Assembly (NCBI GenBank): GCA_049840875.1
Contig: JASGJE010000015.1
Location: forward strand, 62,001-126,000
Origin: JAFDYH01 sp049840875
GTDB taxonomy: Bacteria; Bacteroidota; Bacteroidia; Chitinophagales; Chitinophagaceae
Length of the DNA stretch: 64,000 nt
Direction of reading: 5' to 3'
This document shows, in pieces, positions 10,512 through 19,740 of the stretch. Each line of letters starts with the position of its first letter. The stretch's first letter is position 1. Both the position numbers and the translations under genes were made by a program. Below the pieces are notes generated by a model. The model had not been told where the DNA came from, did not search any database, and saw nothing but the letters and a program-made list of their open reading frames with translations.

Positions 10512-11402
10512 ATGAAGAAACTAATCTATATACTGGCGGCGGCTACCTTGGTTATCGCCATACACGCATGTAAGAAAAAAGGAGGGGATATAAATCCTTT
10601 ATCCGACCGAAGTCATCTTGGGCAAGGCTCTTACATCACACTCGATAAGAATTTAAATCTGAATCTCGATTACTCACAGATTGCGACATCAACTGTAGGA
10701 ATACAGGTAACACAATACCCGAACGGACAGAAAGTAGACCATATCCTGCTTTACGCCACAGAAAATGCATCGTATGATACTACTGAATGGCATTTAGTAA
10801 AATCTGTTCCATACACAGGTAGTGGTACGCAATTAACAGTAAGCGGTACAGAACTGGCAACAGCTTTGGGTATAGCACCCGGTGATTTACAACCAGGCGG
10901 CGCCTATACTTTTTATACCCGCATCGTTACAACAGATGGATACAGCTTTGATGTAAATACAACCGGTGATAATGGTGGTGGTGGACTGGTAACTGGTCCC
11001 TATTACAACGCTGCGTTTTCATTTACAGCTTATATCGTGTGTCCTTATACCGGTTCAATGGCTGGTACATATTCCGTTGTAAGAGACGACTGGGAAGATT
11101 GGAGTCCGGGCGACCTTGTTCAGGTAAATGATGGCCCTGGAGCTAACCAAATTGACTTAAGCCATGTTTGGCCTAATCCCGCATATGGAGATATTGTAAA
11201 TCCATTGATCGTTGATATTGATCCGGCATCTGGAACAGCTACTGTGCCTGAAGTCGTATTCGGTCAATATAGCTCTTCTTATACAGCCGTTGGTGCCGGT
11301 GATGGCGGTGTAGCCGGTTATGTTTTCTCCTGCACTGGCTACATTACATTGAACATTAACATTGATGGAGATCCTTATAAATTGATTTTACAGAAACAAT
11401 AA
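10512..11402 (+). CDS. Accessory surface lipoprotein of SusCD pair 2, unknown function
   Basis: A 296-residue lipoprotein: a signal peptide with Cys about 20 (AIHAC) followed by three Lys. I do not recognise a named domain. Residues about 30-170 look like a beta-sandwich with alternating hydrophobic strands and conserved-looking TFYTRIVTTDGYSF. The C-terminal part (about 180-296) is rich in Gly, Asp and Tyr and resembles a second beta domain. Its place as third gene of a susCD operon, just before the terminator at 11426, suggests a SusE/F-like surface ligand-binding protein. That role is inferred from position only. Confidence 0.75.
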   Translation: MKKLIYILAAATLVIAIHACKKKGGDINPLSDRSHLGQGSYITLDKNLNLNLDYSQIATSTVGIQVTQYPNGQKVDHILLYATENASYDTTEWHLVKSVPYTGSGTQLTVSGTELATALGIAPGDLQPGGAYTFYTRIVTTDGYSFDVNTTGDNGGGGLVTGPYYNAAFSFTAYIVCPYTGSMAGTYSVVRDDWEDWSPGDLVQVNDGPGANQIDLSHVWPNPAYGDIVNPLIVDIDPASGTATVPEVVFGQYSSSYTAVGAGDGGVAGYVFSCTGYITLNINIDGDPYKLILQKQ

Positions 11403-11425
11403 TCATAATTTATATAGAATAAATA

Positions 11426-11456
11426 AAAGCCCGGTCCACAACTGACCGGGCTTTTT
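11426..11456 (+). terminator. Rho-independent terminator after susCD pair 2 operon
   Basis: An 11-bp stem (AAAGCCCGGTC / GACCGGGCTTT) with a 7-nt loop runs into a T tract, 23 nt after the lipoprotein stop. Confidence 0.93.
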
Positions 11457-11515
11457 ACTGCCATTTACATTTGTCAATCTACCAACCTAATCTTTTCCTT
11501 TATCAATAAAAATGT

Positions 11516-11531
11516 ATTGATTCAAGTCAAT
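11516..11531 (+). promoter_or_regulatory. Dyad ATTGA-N6-TCAAT upstream of susC pair 3
   Basis: A second copy of the ATTGA-N6-TCAAT dyad, ending 93 nt (ATG 11625) or 99 nt (ATG 11631) before the susC start. The copy at 5493 sits 96 nt before its susC. The flank ATATCATGA also resembles the flank of that copy (ATATTGCATGA). Confidence 0.4.
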
Positions 11532-11630
11532 ATCATGACCAACGGAGCAGCGAAATGTTCAGTCCTATTTATCTTCATTCACTTACCATCACACCGCACT
11601 GCATTTTTACACGACTAAAACTACATGTAC

Positions 11631-14600
11631 ATGAGAAAACCAAGGTGGCTATCTCTGATAGCATTTTTTTTGCTATCTATCCAAATCACGTTTGCACAGA
11701 ATCGTGAAATCAGCGGAAAAATTACAAATGAGCAGGGAGCTCCGGTCGCGAACGCCAGCATCTCTATTCGCGGTACAAACAAAGGAACAGTAAGCCAGGC
11801 AGATGGTACCTACAGAATATCCGTTCCGCCAGGCACAACAGTCCTTGTTTTTTCTTCAGTTGACCTGGGCAGCAAGGAAGTAACAATTGGCTCACAGACC
11901 GAAATCAATGTAACGCTTAAATTGGCAGATAAAAGCTTGCAGGAAGTTGTTGTGGTTGGTTACGGTACCAAAATCAAAAAAGATCTTACCGGCTCCGTTG
12001 CCAATGTAACTTCTAAAGAAGTAAACAATACACCTGCGACGAGCTTTGAAAGCGCTATACAAGGCCGTGCCTCCGGCGTATACGTTCAGCAACAGAATGG
12101 TAAACTCGGACAAGGTATCAACATACGTATTCGTGGCGCTTCTTCTGTAACTGCGGGAAATGAACCATTATATGTTGTAGACGGTATTCCTGTTACAGCA
12201 GCAGACTTATCTACAAACGGCGCCACGACAAATTCATTGGCCGATATCAATATGAATGATATTGAGTCTATACAGATTTTAAAAGATGCTTCTTCCGCAG
12301 CGATCTATGGTTCACAAGCATCAAACGGCGTCGTATTGATCACCACTAAAAAAGGGAAATCAGGTACTTCAAAAATTGAATTCAATTATTTTACAGGCTT
12401 ACAAAAACCTACTGGCTATAGAAAATTCCTGGATACAAAACAATGGCTGGATTACATGGAACGTGCAGCACGTGGCGCCGCTACGCAGGATGTGTTAGCC
12501 GGTTACTATAGCACTTATGATGAAGCGCTTCCTGATGAAATTGATTTTGTAGAAGGTCGTTTTACCCGTTACTCAGCAGGTAACGATGATTGGAAAACGG
12601 CGAAAGTAAATACCAACTGGCAAGATCAGGCATTCCAACGGGCGCCGATTTCTCAATATGATTTAAATGTTTCCGGCGGAACAGATAGAACGAAGTTTTT
12701 CCTCTCCGGTCAATTGCTGGATCAATCAGGTATCATCAAAAGTAATTTCTACAAACGTTATAGTACAAGACTAAACATCGACCACCAGGTAAAGCCATGG
12801 TTGAATATCGGTATGAACCTGAACTTCTCCCGTTCGAGAAATGACCGTGTATCAAACGATGACCAGTTTTCAACTCCATTACAAATCGTAGCGTTGTCCC
12901 CGATCACACCACTCATTGACCCAAGAACAGGATTAACAACTGGTGCCTTAGATCCCAACACAGGAAGACCGAATACAAACTATCCTGTGTATTATAACCC
13001 GATGTTGAGTGTATTGGATGCGTATTATAAAACATCGGTAAACAGAACGTTTGGAAACGTGTATGGTAATGTTAGTTTTTCCAAAGCACTTACATTCCGT
13101 ACTGAATTCGGTGTAGATCAGTTAAACCAGGTAGAAGAAGATTATAATGGTACTCTGACGGCTCGTAATACATCAGTGCCAAAAGGAAATGGTTCCAATT
13201 ATCTTTCGCAGGTATTGAATTATACCACCAATAACTTTTTCAATTTCAAAAAGACTTTTGCAGAAATACATGATATAGATGCGGTATTGGGTATGTCTTA
13301 TCAGCAAAGAGATTTTGAAAACAATGGCGCAACTGCTGAGGTATTTCCAAGTAATGCGTATAAAAAGCTGATTGCAGGTGCATCCAAAACACAAGCCACA
13401 TCATACAATAGTTCCAGTTCTTTGCTTTCTTACTTTGCAAGATTAGGTTACAAACTGAATGATAAATATCTCGTTAGTTTGAGTGGAAGAATTGATGGCT
13501 CTTCAAGATTCGGAGCCAATAACCGCTATGGATTTTTTCCCGCTGCTTCATTGGGCTGGATAGTTAGTGAAGAATCATTCCTGAAGGATAATGTTAATTG
13601 GTTGAGCTTTCTAAAATTAAAAGCCAGTTATGGTTTAACGGGTAACGACCAGATTCCTGACTATGCAGCAAGAGGATTGTACTCAGCGGTTGCATATGGT
13701 GGCGATGCCGGACAAGTGAAAACACAATTGCCGAATGATGATCTGAAATGGGAAAGCACTGCTGGTACAGATGTAGGTATTGAAGGCGGATTGTTTAGCA
13801 ATCGTATTTCATTTGAACTGGATTATTATTATAAGAAAACAAAAGATCTTTTGTTGAATGTAGACGTACCGGGTACAAGCGGCTTTGCTTCAAAGTATGA
13901 GAACGTTGGTACTATGGAAAATAAGGGTATTGAACTTTCAATCAATACTACAAATATTGCAACCCGCAAATTCCGCTGGACAACAATGATCAATTTTGCT
14001 GCGAATAAGAACAAAGTATTGAGCCTCGATGGACAAGTGATCGGCGACGATGTAAATAAAGCAAGAGAAGGACAGCCTCTCGGCGTTTTTTATGCAAGAG
14101 AATTCGCAGGAGCAGATCCGGCAAATGGCGATGCATTATATTATAAGAATACAGTTGGTACAGATGGTAAAATAGATCATACTACTACGAATGATTACAA
14201 TGCGGCACAGGATGTAAGAATAGGTAACCCCAATCCTAAATTCATTTATGGATTTGGAAACACGTTTACGTATAAATCACTTGATCTTGATGTTTTATTG
14301 CAGGGAGTGTATGGTAACCAGATCTTCAACGGTGGTGGACAATACATGAGCTCAAGTGGAAGTAATGGATTCGACAACCAGACAATTGATCAATTAGGCT
14401 ATTGGGACAAACCAGGTGATATCACAATGGTGCCTGAGCCAAGATTATTTTATCCAAACGGAACAAACAACTCAAGCCGTTACATTTCCACCGGATCTTA
14501 TTTAAGAGTAAAAGCGGTTACACTTGGATTCAATCTTCCAAAGCAGGTATTGAATAAGATTCATATCGACAGGCTTCGTCTTTATTTAAGGGCGCAAAAC

Positions 14601-14741
14601 CTGTTTACCATTACAAAGTACAAAGGATGGGATCCTGAAGTAAATGCCGACTACCAGGCCACAAACATTAACCAGGGCGTAGATTTCTATTCAGCGCCGC
14701 AATTGAAAACAATTGTATTTGGCTTAAGTATCGGTCTTTAA
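11631..14741 (+). CDS. SusC-like TonB-dependent outer-membrane receptor (pair 3)
   Basis: A SusC/RagA receptor of about 1036 residues. Two in-frame ATGs (11625 and 11631) are possible; I prefer 11631 because it gives MRKPRW and matches the ATGAGAAAA context of the other two susC genes. It has a signal peptide to FAQ, a carboxypeptidase-regulatory-like domain (GKITNEQGAPVANASISIRG), the classical LQEVVVVGYGT segment, the plug (PLYVVDGIPV, SNGVVLITTKKG) and the barrel. It is the most canonical of the four receptors here and differs clearly from the other two in this cluster. SusD follows at 14768 after 26 nt. Substrate unknown. Confidence 0.95.
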   Translation: MRKPRWLSLIAFFLLSIQITFAQNREISGKITNEQGAPVANASISIRGTNKGTVSQADGTYRISVPPGTTVLVFSSVDLGSKEVTIGSQTEINVTLKLADKSLQEVVVVGYGTKIKKDLTGSVANVTSKEVNNTPATSFESAIQGRASGVYVQQQNGKLGQGINIRIRGASSVTAGNEPLYVVDGIPVTAADLSTNGATTNSLADINMNDIESIQILKDASSAAIYGSQASNGVVLITTKKGKSGTSKIEFNYFTGLQKPTGYRKFLDTKQWLDYMERAARGAATQDVLAGYYSTYDEALPDEIDFVEGRFTRYSAGNDDWKTAKVNTNWQDQAFQRAPISQYDLNVSGGTDRTKFFLSGQLLDQSGIIKSNFYKRYSTRLNIDHQVKPWLNIGMNLNFSRSRNDRVSNDDQFSTPLQIVALSPITPLIDPRTGLTTGALDPNTGRPNTNYPVYYNPMLSVLDAYYKTSVNRTFGNVYGNVSFSKALTFRTEFGVDQLNQVEEDYNGTLTARNTSVPKGNGSNYLSQVLNYTTNNFFNFKKTFAEIHDIDAVLGMSYQQRDFENNGATAEVFPSNAYKKLIAGASKTQATSYNSSSSLLSYFARLGYKLNDKYLVSLSGRIDGSSRFGANNRYGFFPAASLGWIVSEESFLKDNVNWLSFLKLKASYGLTGNDQIPDYAARGLYSAVAYGGDAGQVKTQLPNDDLKWESTAGTDVGIEGGLFSNRISFELDYYYKKTKDLLLNVDVPGTSGFASKYENVGTMENKGIELSINTTNIATRKFRWTTMINFAANKNKVLSLDGQVIGDDVNKAREGQPLGVFYAREFAGADPANGDALYYKNTVGTDGKIDHTTTNDYNAAQDVRIGNPNPKFIYGFGNTFTYKSLDLDVLLQGVYGNQIFNGGGQYMSSSGSNGFDNQTIDQLGYWDKPGDITMVPEPRLFYPNGTNNSSRYISTGSYLRVKAVTLGFNLPKQVLNKIHIDRLRLYLRAQNLFTITKYKGWDPEVNADYQATNINQGVDFYSAPQLKTIVFGLSIGL

Positions 14742-14767
14742 TTTTTTTAATTCTCAAATGACGAAAA

Positions 14768-16129
14768 ATGAAACGAATAATTTATATAGCGTTGATTGGA
14801 ACTGTTTTTGGCCTGGTAAGCAGTTGCAGCAAAAAATTGGATATAAAACCAGAGACCAGCATCGATCAGAATGACGCCATTAAAACAAGCGACGATGTAA
14901 AAGCCGTTCTGGTTGGTGCATACCGTGATATGGGCGTAGCAAGTTTGTACGGCGGTCGTGTATTCCTTGACCAGGATCTCTTAGCGAATGTTGATGATAT
15001 CGATTGGACAGGCACCTACCAGGGAATGACGCAGATTTATCAAAAACAGATTCCTGTTGATAATACGTTTGTATCGGATATATGGCTTGCAGGCTATAAA
15101 ACGATCAACGATGCGAATACAGTGCTGGACAACATTTCGCTTGTAGAAGATGTATTCAAAGCGGATGTTACGGCACAAGCGAAATTCATCAGGGCGTCAA
15201 CTTATTTTGCATTGATTCAAATCTTCGCAAAGGACTGGAGCAATGGCGATCCTTCTGCAAATGATGGTGTGCCACTTATCTTAAAATCAACTACAGATAT
15301 CGATCCATCAAGCAAAGTGGCGAGAAGTAAAGTGTCTGAAATATATGCACAGATATTAAGCGATCTTACAGATGCCGAATCAACTATTAATCTTCCGGCA
15401 GACAATGGAACGTATGCTAATCAAATTGCGGTAAATGCAATGCTTGCAAGAGTGTATTTGCAGAAAGGGGATTATGAAAACGCCGCAAGCTCCGCAGACA
15501 AAGCGATTTCTTTAGCGTTAGACAATAACCTGCATCTGATGGAACATTTTGCAGACGTATTCCCGACAAAAGATCCGCCAAAAGCAATTGATAACACAGC
15601 TGAAGATATTTTCTCTATGCAGGTAACGAATACCTCTGGAGTAAATGGATACAATGAATTTTACGCAGAAGGTAACCGCGGTGATATATCTGTTACAGAC
15701 GATCACCTGGCCAAGTATGAAGACGGTGATGATCGTATCAATATGATCAACGAAGACTATTACGTTGCCAAATTTGATAACATCTATGGTAATGTGCACA
15801 CAATACGACTGGCTGAAATGTATCTGATTCGTGCTGAGGCAAACTTTCGGTTGTCCACTGCCGTAGGCGCAGATCCGCTTGATGATATCAACCTGATTCG
15901 TGAAAGGGCCTTATTGCCCGATCTCGATGCAGGTGATCTGACGCTCGATGCAATTTTACATGAACGTTATATTGAACTTGCATTTGAAGGATTCTTCCTG
16001 CAGGATATCAAAAGAAATAAAGGAACAGTCGGTAACCTGGATTGGAATGCACCTGAACTTGTTTTCCCGATTCCATTGAGAGAAATTCGTGTAAATGCCA
16101 ATCTTACACAGAATGACGGTTATCAATAG
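14768..16129 (+). CDS. SusD/RagB-family lipoprotein (pair 3)
   Basis: A 453-residue canonical SusD-type lipoprotein. The lipobox is LVSSC (Cys about 20) followed by Ser-Lys-Lys. Recognisable blocks include KTSDDVKAVLVGAYRDMG, the TPR-like AKFIRASTYFALIQIFAKDW, MLARVYLQKGDYENAASSAD, an IRLAEMYLIRAEANFRL helix, and the C-terminal ILHERYIELAFEGFFLQDIKR followed by VFPIPLREI. These are the standard landmarks of the family. It pairs with the receptor at 11631 and is followed by a terminator at 16152. The ligand is unknown and no hydrolase lies in the operon. Confidence 0.94.
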   Translation: MKRIIYIALIGTVFGLVSSCSKKLDIKPETSIDQNDAIKTSDDVKAVLVGAYRDMGVASLYGGRVFLDQDLLANVDDIDWTGTYQGMTQIYQKQIPVDNTFVSDIWLAGYKTINDANTVLDNISLVEDVFKADVTAQAKFIRASTYFALIQIFAKDWSNGDPSANDGVPLILKSTTDIDPSSKVARSKVSEIYAQILSDLTDAESTINLPADNGTYANQIAVNAMLARVYLQKGDYENAASSADKAISLALDNNLHLMEHFADVFPTKDPPKAIDNTAEDIFSMQVTNTSGVNGYNEFYAEGNRGDISVTDDHLAKYEDGDDRINMINEDYYVAKFDNIYGNVHTIRLAEMYLIRAEANFRLSTAVGADPLDDINLIRERALLPDLDAGDLTLDAILHERYIELAFEGFFLQDIKRNKGTVGNLDWNAPELVFPIPLREIRVNANLTQNDGYQ

Positions 16130-16151
16130 AAGATATGATGAATAAGATTAC

Positions 16152-16180
16152 AACCCGGTTCGACAGAGCCGGGTTTTTTT
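16152..16180 (+). terminator. Rho-independent terminator after susCD pair 3
   Basis: A stem AACCCGG / CCGGGTT, extended by weaker inner pairs, is followed by seven T. The T run overlaps the last bases of the convergent SDR gene, and the reverse strand lacks a T run, so it serves the + strand. Confidence 0.85.
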
Positions 16181-17000
16181 ATTCAACGAATAAATCTTTA
16201 TACAATTTCGCACCAGCAACAACCGAATATTTTTCCAGGTCTTTAATTCCTTCTGCGGCTAACACATCTTCATCAATAAAGCAATGCCCTGTACAAATAG
16301 CAGAAGCCTTTTTCAGAATATAGAATGCAGCATCTGCGAGTATCTCCGGTGTACGGCTCATATTGGCTAATGTTTGTCCTCCCAATAAATTTCTGACAGC
16401 GGCTGTGTCAATTGTCGTCTTTGGCCATAGCGCATTCGATGCGATATTGCTTTTTTTCAATTCAGATGACCAGCCCATTGCCATCATACTCATATTGTAT
16501 TTTGAAATCGTATAGGCAAGATGATTGGTAAACCATTTCAGGTCCATATTCACTGGTGGTGAAAGAGTAAGAATGTGTGCGTTTGATGATGATTTCAAAA
16601 AAGGAATACAAGCCTTTGTCATAAAAAATGTACCACGAACATTGATATCATAAATGAGATCGAATCGTTTCGCTTCAGTTTGTTCAGTGGGAGTAAGCGA
16701 AATAGCCGAAGCATTATTTATAAGGATATCGATACCGCCAAATGTTTGAACAGTTTGATCTACCACATTTTTGATTTGCTCTTCAAAACGTATATCACAT
16801 TGCACTGCGAGAGCTTTTCCACCAGCAGCTTCTATTTCTTTTGCAGCAGAGAAAATAGTTCCACCCAGTTTTGGATTTTCTTCAACAGATTTTGAAGCAA
16901 TAACTATGTTCGCTCCTTCCTTTGCGAGGCGCAAAGCAATAGCCTTGCCAATGCCACGACTTGCACCGGTAATAATTGCAGTTTTATTCGAAAAAGACAT
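16179..17000 (-). CDS. Short-chain dehydrogenase/reductase, HSDL2-like
   Basis: A 273-residue NAD(P)-dependent SDR. The cofactor motif TGASRGIG is at residues 11-18, NNAS at about 95-98, and the catalytic Ser147 (LSPP), Tyr163 and Lys167 (YTISK) are all present. The unusual LSPP / AYTISKYNMSM / NALWPKTTIDTAA pattern matches hydroxysteroid-dehydrogenase-like 2 proteins (SDR13C), here without the C-terminal SCP2 domain of the animal enzyme. The true substrate of this class is not settled. It is monocistronic and convergent with susD. A 12-bp palindrome (CGTATATATACG, 17060-17071) lies 60 nt upstream of its start. Confidence 0.88.
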   Translation of the reverse strand: MSFSNKTAIITGASRGIGKAIALRLAKEGANIVIASKSVEENPKLGGTIFSAAKEIEAAGGKALAVQCDIRFEEQIKNVVDQTVQTFGGIDILINNASAISLTPTEQTEAKRFDLIYDINVRGTFFMTKACIPFLKSSSNAHILTLSPPVNMDLKWFTNHLAYTISKYNMSMMAMGWSSELKKSNIASNALWPKTTIDTAAVRNLLGGQTLANMSRTPEILADAAFYILKKASAICTGHCFIDEDVLAAEGIKDLEKYSVVAGAKLYKDLFVE

Positions 17001-17434
17001 GCGTGATTGATTTTCAATGAAGGTAAAATAAAGTATTGATCAGCGTTAAGGGCTTAAACCGTATATATACGAGTAACCCCGTATTTTCTTCATACTGATA
17101 ATCGGCCAAATATGCTCTGGTCTTAAAGAACTGTGAAGATTATTTTTGATAAAGAAGTTAATCAATAAGCGAGCTCTTATAAATCCAATATCCTGAAAGT
17201 CCCTTAGGTCCTAAAATCCAGATCCTGTAAACCAGAGAGCTCTTACTGATTGACACGCCTATGTAAAACCAATGGTCCCGTTCTTGCAATCCATATCCTG
17301 ACAAAACCGCCTTAAAAGGTTAATTAAGTGTCCGTAGCTTTTAAAACCAAACTGTCTGGTTAATGTATGTATGTGCCTGATAAGGTATTTAAAGAGCCCT
17401 GGCTTTCGCCGGGGTTCTTTATTGTAATCATTTA
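17001..17434. other. 434-bp intergenic region between the SDR and lptC
   Basis: No coding potential seen. It holds a perfect palindrome CGTATATATACG at 17060-17071, two copies of GAGCTCTTA (17171 and 17237), and three copies of a motif close to AATCCANATCCTG (17182, 17215, 17288). A hairpin at 17391-17420 probably terminates the lptC transcript. The SDR promoter should also lie here. Confidence 0.5.
17391..17420 (-). terminator. Probable terminator of coaX-lptC
   Basis: A 13-bp stem with two G-T wobbles (on the - strand AAAGAACCCCGGC / GCCAGGGCTCTTT, with GAAA between the arms) lies 14 nt past the lptC stop. The T run after it is short, so efficiency is uncertain. Confidence 0.65.
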
Positions 17435-18037
17435 TTACGGAAACCCTTTATCAGATGTCTTTACTGTACCAACTACTTCTTTGAATGTGACATCTTTAAA
17501 ATCCTGTGATGCTTCCAACCCTGTACCACCATGTATCTGTTGACTCTTCGTATGCATCTCAGCCCACTTATCCGTATAAAATTTTTCTTTTTGCTGATCC
17601 CACCAAAGCTCCTGTGTTTTTAACGTATCGCCAAGTGTATTGATAGCGATTACGCTATCTCTGAGATAAACTTTATTCTCCGATTCGAAATACTTTCCGT
17701 ATTTGGAATCCAGCCAGCTTTGAATTTTTGCTGTGCTGTCATAGAAATCGACGTGTAAGGTTTTGGGAAATTCTGAATAAGGATTATTGCCGCTTGTATC
17801 ATGTTCATAGCGCAGCATCAATGGCGAGGTTAATTTTGCTTTTACAAATCCCTGCTGGCTCAATAGCGCCTGTATGTTTTTAGCCTCTTCGACTAAGACT
17901 TTATTTTTTGTAATTGCGTCGAGTTGTTTTTGACTATTCTCACAACCAACGAGTGAAAAAATAAAAAGACATACAATAATGCTATTTATTTTTTTTAGTG
18001 AAGTTATTTGTCTGCTGGTTCGCATATTCTTCCGCAA
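17435..18037 (-). CDS. lptC: LPS export ABC transporter periplasmic protein LptC
   Basis: A 200-residue protein with an N-terminal membrane anchor or lipobox (FSLVGC, Cys about 32) and an LptC-type beta-jellyroll. Landmarks are the SEFPKTLHVDFYDS strand pair, SKYGKYFESENKVYLRDSV, the LKTQELWWDQQKEKFYTDK signature and a final GTGLEASQDFKD. LptC sits in the inner membrane and passes LPS from LptBFG to LptA. It follows coaX on the same strand after 81 nt, a pairing I recall from other Bacteroidota genomes. The start could also be the second Met at 18025. Identity rests on the LWWD and GxGLEAxxDF motifs. Confidence 0.85.
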   Translation of the reverse strand: MRKNMRTSRQITSLKKINSIIVCLFIFSLVGCENSQKQLDAITKNKVLVEEAKNIQALLSQQGFVKAKLTSPLMLRYEHDTSGNNPYSEFPKTLHVDFYDSTAKIQSWLDSKYGKYFESENKVYLRDSVIAINTLGDTLKTQELWWDQQKEKFYTDKWAEMHTKSQQIHGGTGLEASQDFKDVTFKEVVGTVKTSDKGFP

Positions 18038-18118
18038 TATTACTGCTAATAGATCGCTTCTTCGTTATTACAGATTGTTAATTATCTGCATCGCTTGTGG
18101 GGAAATATCATCGATGTA

Positions 18119-18850
18119 TCAGCTATTATTTGTTTCGCTGATACCATATAGCCCTTTAAAAATTAAATCTGGATCGGCTGACAACTCATTGTTCAAATGC
18201 GGTGCAAGGTAAACCATGTCTCCTCCGTTTATAAGAACATTTAGCCTGTCAAATATTCTGCTATACTCACTAATAAATCCTTGCAGTTCATAAACAATAC
18301 CCAGAATAACGCCACTTAGAATATTTGTCGCCGTGTCATATCCTATCAACGGCACATTACTGTCGGCTTTAATTACTGGCAACTTCGCGGTATAATGATT
18401 GAGCGATTTCAACCTCATTTCGAGTCCGGGTGATATACCACCGCCGAGGAACTCATGAAATTTATTGACGAAATTATAAGTAATGCAGGTTCCCATACCG
18501 ATTACAAGATTGTGTCTTTCCGGGTAAAAATGAACAGCCGCGGCTACAAGAGCTAATCTGTCTGCGCCAATCGTTTCGGGTTTGCCAACAGGCGTTGTAA
18601 ATGCCAGCTTAGACAAATGATTGAGTAAATGGAATTTCGTTTTTGACGCGAGCAGTTCTTCAATAGCTTTATTGTGATTTACGACGGAAGAAAGAATGGA
18701 TTTTTCAGGTTTATATTCTGTAATTAACTGCTGAATACTTTCCGTACTGTCGTCTGGAAGAACAATCGTTGTTTTGATTTTATCACCTTCAAAAACAGCA
18801 ACCTTTAATCGTGTATTGCCAAAGTCAAAACAAAGTGTAACAGGAGCCAT
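18119..18850 (-). CDS. coaX: Type III pantothenate kinase
   Basis: A 243-residue kinase for the first step of coenzyme A synthesis (pantothenate to 4'-phosphopantothenate). Family motifs are complete: DFGNTRLK (residues 9-16) for ATP binding, a TIGADRLALV block near residue 98 with the pantothenate-binding GADR, GMGTCITYNF, GGGISPGLEMR, and the C-terminal INGGD. The length is normal for CoaX. lptC follows, probably in the same transcript. No other pantothenate kinase is visible in the window. Confidence 0.95.
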   Translation of the reverse strand: MAPVTLCFDFGNTRLKVAVFEGDKIKTTIVLPDDSTESIQQLITEYKPEKSILSSVVNHNKAIEELLASKTKFHLLNHLSKLAFTTPVGKPETIGADRLALVAAAVHFYPERHNLVIGMGTCITYNFVNKFHEFLGGGISPGLEMRLKSLNHYTAKLPVIKADSNVPLIGYDTATNILSGVILGIVYELQGFISEYSRIFDRLNVLINGGDMVYLAPHLNNELSADPDLIFKGLYGISETNNS

Positions 18851-18948
18851 GATGATAATTAAAGCCGCTAAAGTAATCAGTTTATATCACTGTACATTCT
18901 ACCCGGCAAAACATTCATAGTTGGGATATGGCAGGTAGCATCCGTATC

Positions 18949-19590
18949 CTACGGTTCAAAGTTGAATGAAGAAAGGTTTTTAAAATGACCATTCAGTTTT
19001 ACTTTGTCTTTCAGCTTTTCTATTTCAACAACAAGCGGTATAACTTTCGTCAAATGTCGTTTGAGATATTCGATCCGTTGCCTTTCATCCATCAATCCAA
19101 GCAACTCATATTCTTCCTGTATCGAAAACCCTACATGGTGTGCTACATCATAGCTTTTTAATTCAGCATCTGCTTTCTTAAACTCTTTACTCACGTGCAA
19201 CATCTTGTGTAGTTCTTTGATGCTGTTTACCAGTTTTCTCATCATTTCCGGGTTTCCTTCTTCATAGTTATCAGGATAGTTTACAATGGCGCCGCTGTAT
19301 AATTTATCAGGTACTTCTTTTATCACCTCAAGTATCCGGAAAACTTTTATTCCCCTGGTTTTGATATCCATCTCGCCGTTATCATACGTTTTACTTATTT
19401 CCAACACACTCACTACAGATCCATAGTCTTGAACCCGTTCGTCAATAACAGAGGGAATGCCAAAATCTTTTTTCGAGTTGTGGCATTCAGCTATCAATTG
19501 TTTATACCTCGGCTCAAAAATGTGAAGATTCAATTCTTCTCCCGGATAAACCACAATGCCTAATGGGAAAATAGGAATGAAATTCGTCAT
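18949..19590 (-). CDS. LON peptidase substrate-binding domain protein
   Basis: A 213-residue protein made only of the Lon N-terminal (PUA-like) domain: PIFPLGIVVYPGEELNLHIF at the start, EPRYKQL, a central DIKTRGIKVFRI, and a helical C-terminal half (ELLGLMDERQRIEYLKRHL). No ATPase or protease domain is present, so it resembles the stand-alone YcgR/LON-N proteins of unknown role, perhaps substrate or protein binding. I place the start at ATG 19590, where homology begins; a longer frame to 19674 looks unused. A -7-like TTACTTTG ends 4 nt before this ATG, which would make the transcript leaderless. It is divergent from meaB. Confidence 0.85.
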   Translation of the reverse strand: MTNFIPIFPLGIVVYPGEELNLHIFEPRYKQLIAECHNSKKDFGIPSVIDERVQDYGSVVSVLEISKTYDNGEMDIKTRGIKVFRILEVIKEVPDKLYSGAIVNYPDNYEEGNPEMMRKLVNSIKELHKMLHVSKEFKKADAELKSYDVAHHVGFSIQEEYELLGLMDERQRIEYLKRHLTKVIPLVVEIEKLKDKVKLNGHFKNLSSFNFEP

Positions 19591-19594
19591 AGTA

Positions 19595-19602
19595 CAAAGT
19601 AA
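19595..19602 (-). promoter_or_regulatory. -7-like element directly before the LON-domain gene
   Basis: TTACTTTG (- strand) fits the Bacteroidota TAnnTTTG element at 7 of 8 positions if position 2 is relaxed, with TACT and then the ATG. No clear -33 element was seen. Confidence 0.3.
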
Positions 19603-19740
19603 CGAAAAGATGAATAGTCTGCCCTTAATCACAATTGATATTAATCCCCATTTTTCGTATGGCGCAAAAAGCAATTATTATAAAGATTGCTTTCCTTTTA
19701 TTTGATCTATCAGTATCTTGCTGTTAACGGCAACTATTTT

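Noticed and set aside
13173..13440. Antisense frames inside the third susC
   Set aside because: They have no homology, no start signals, and lie fully within a well-supported receptor gene.
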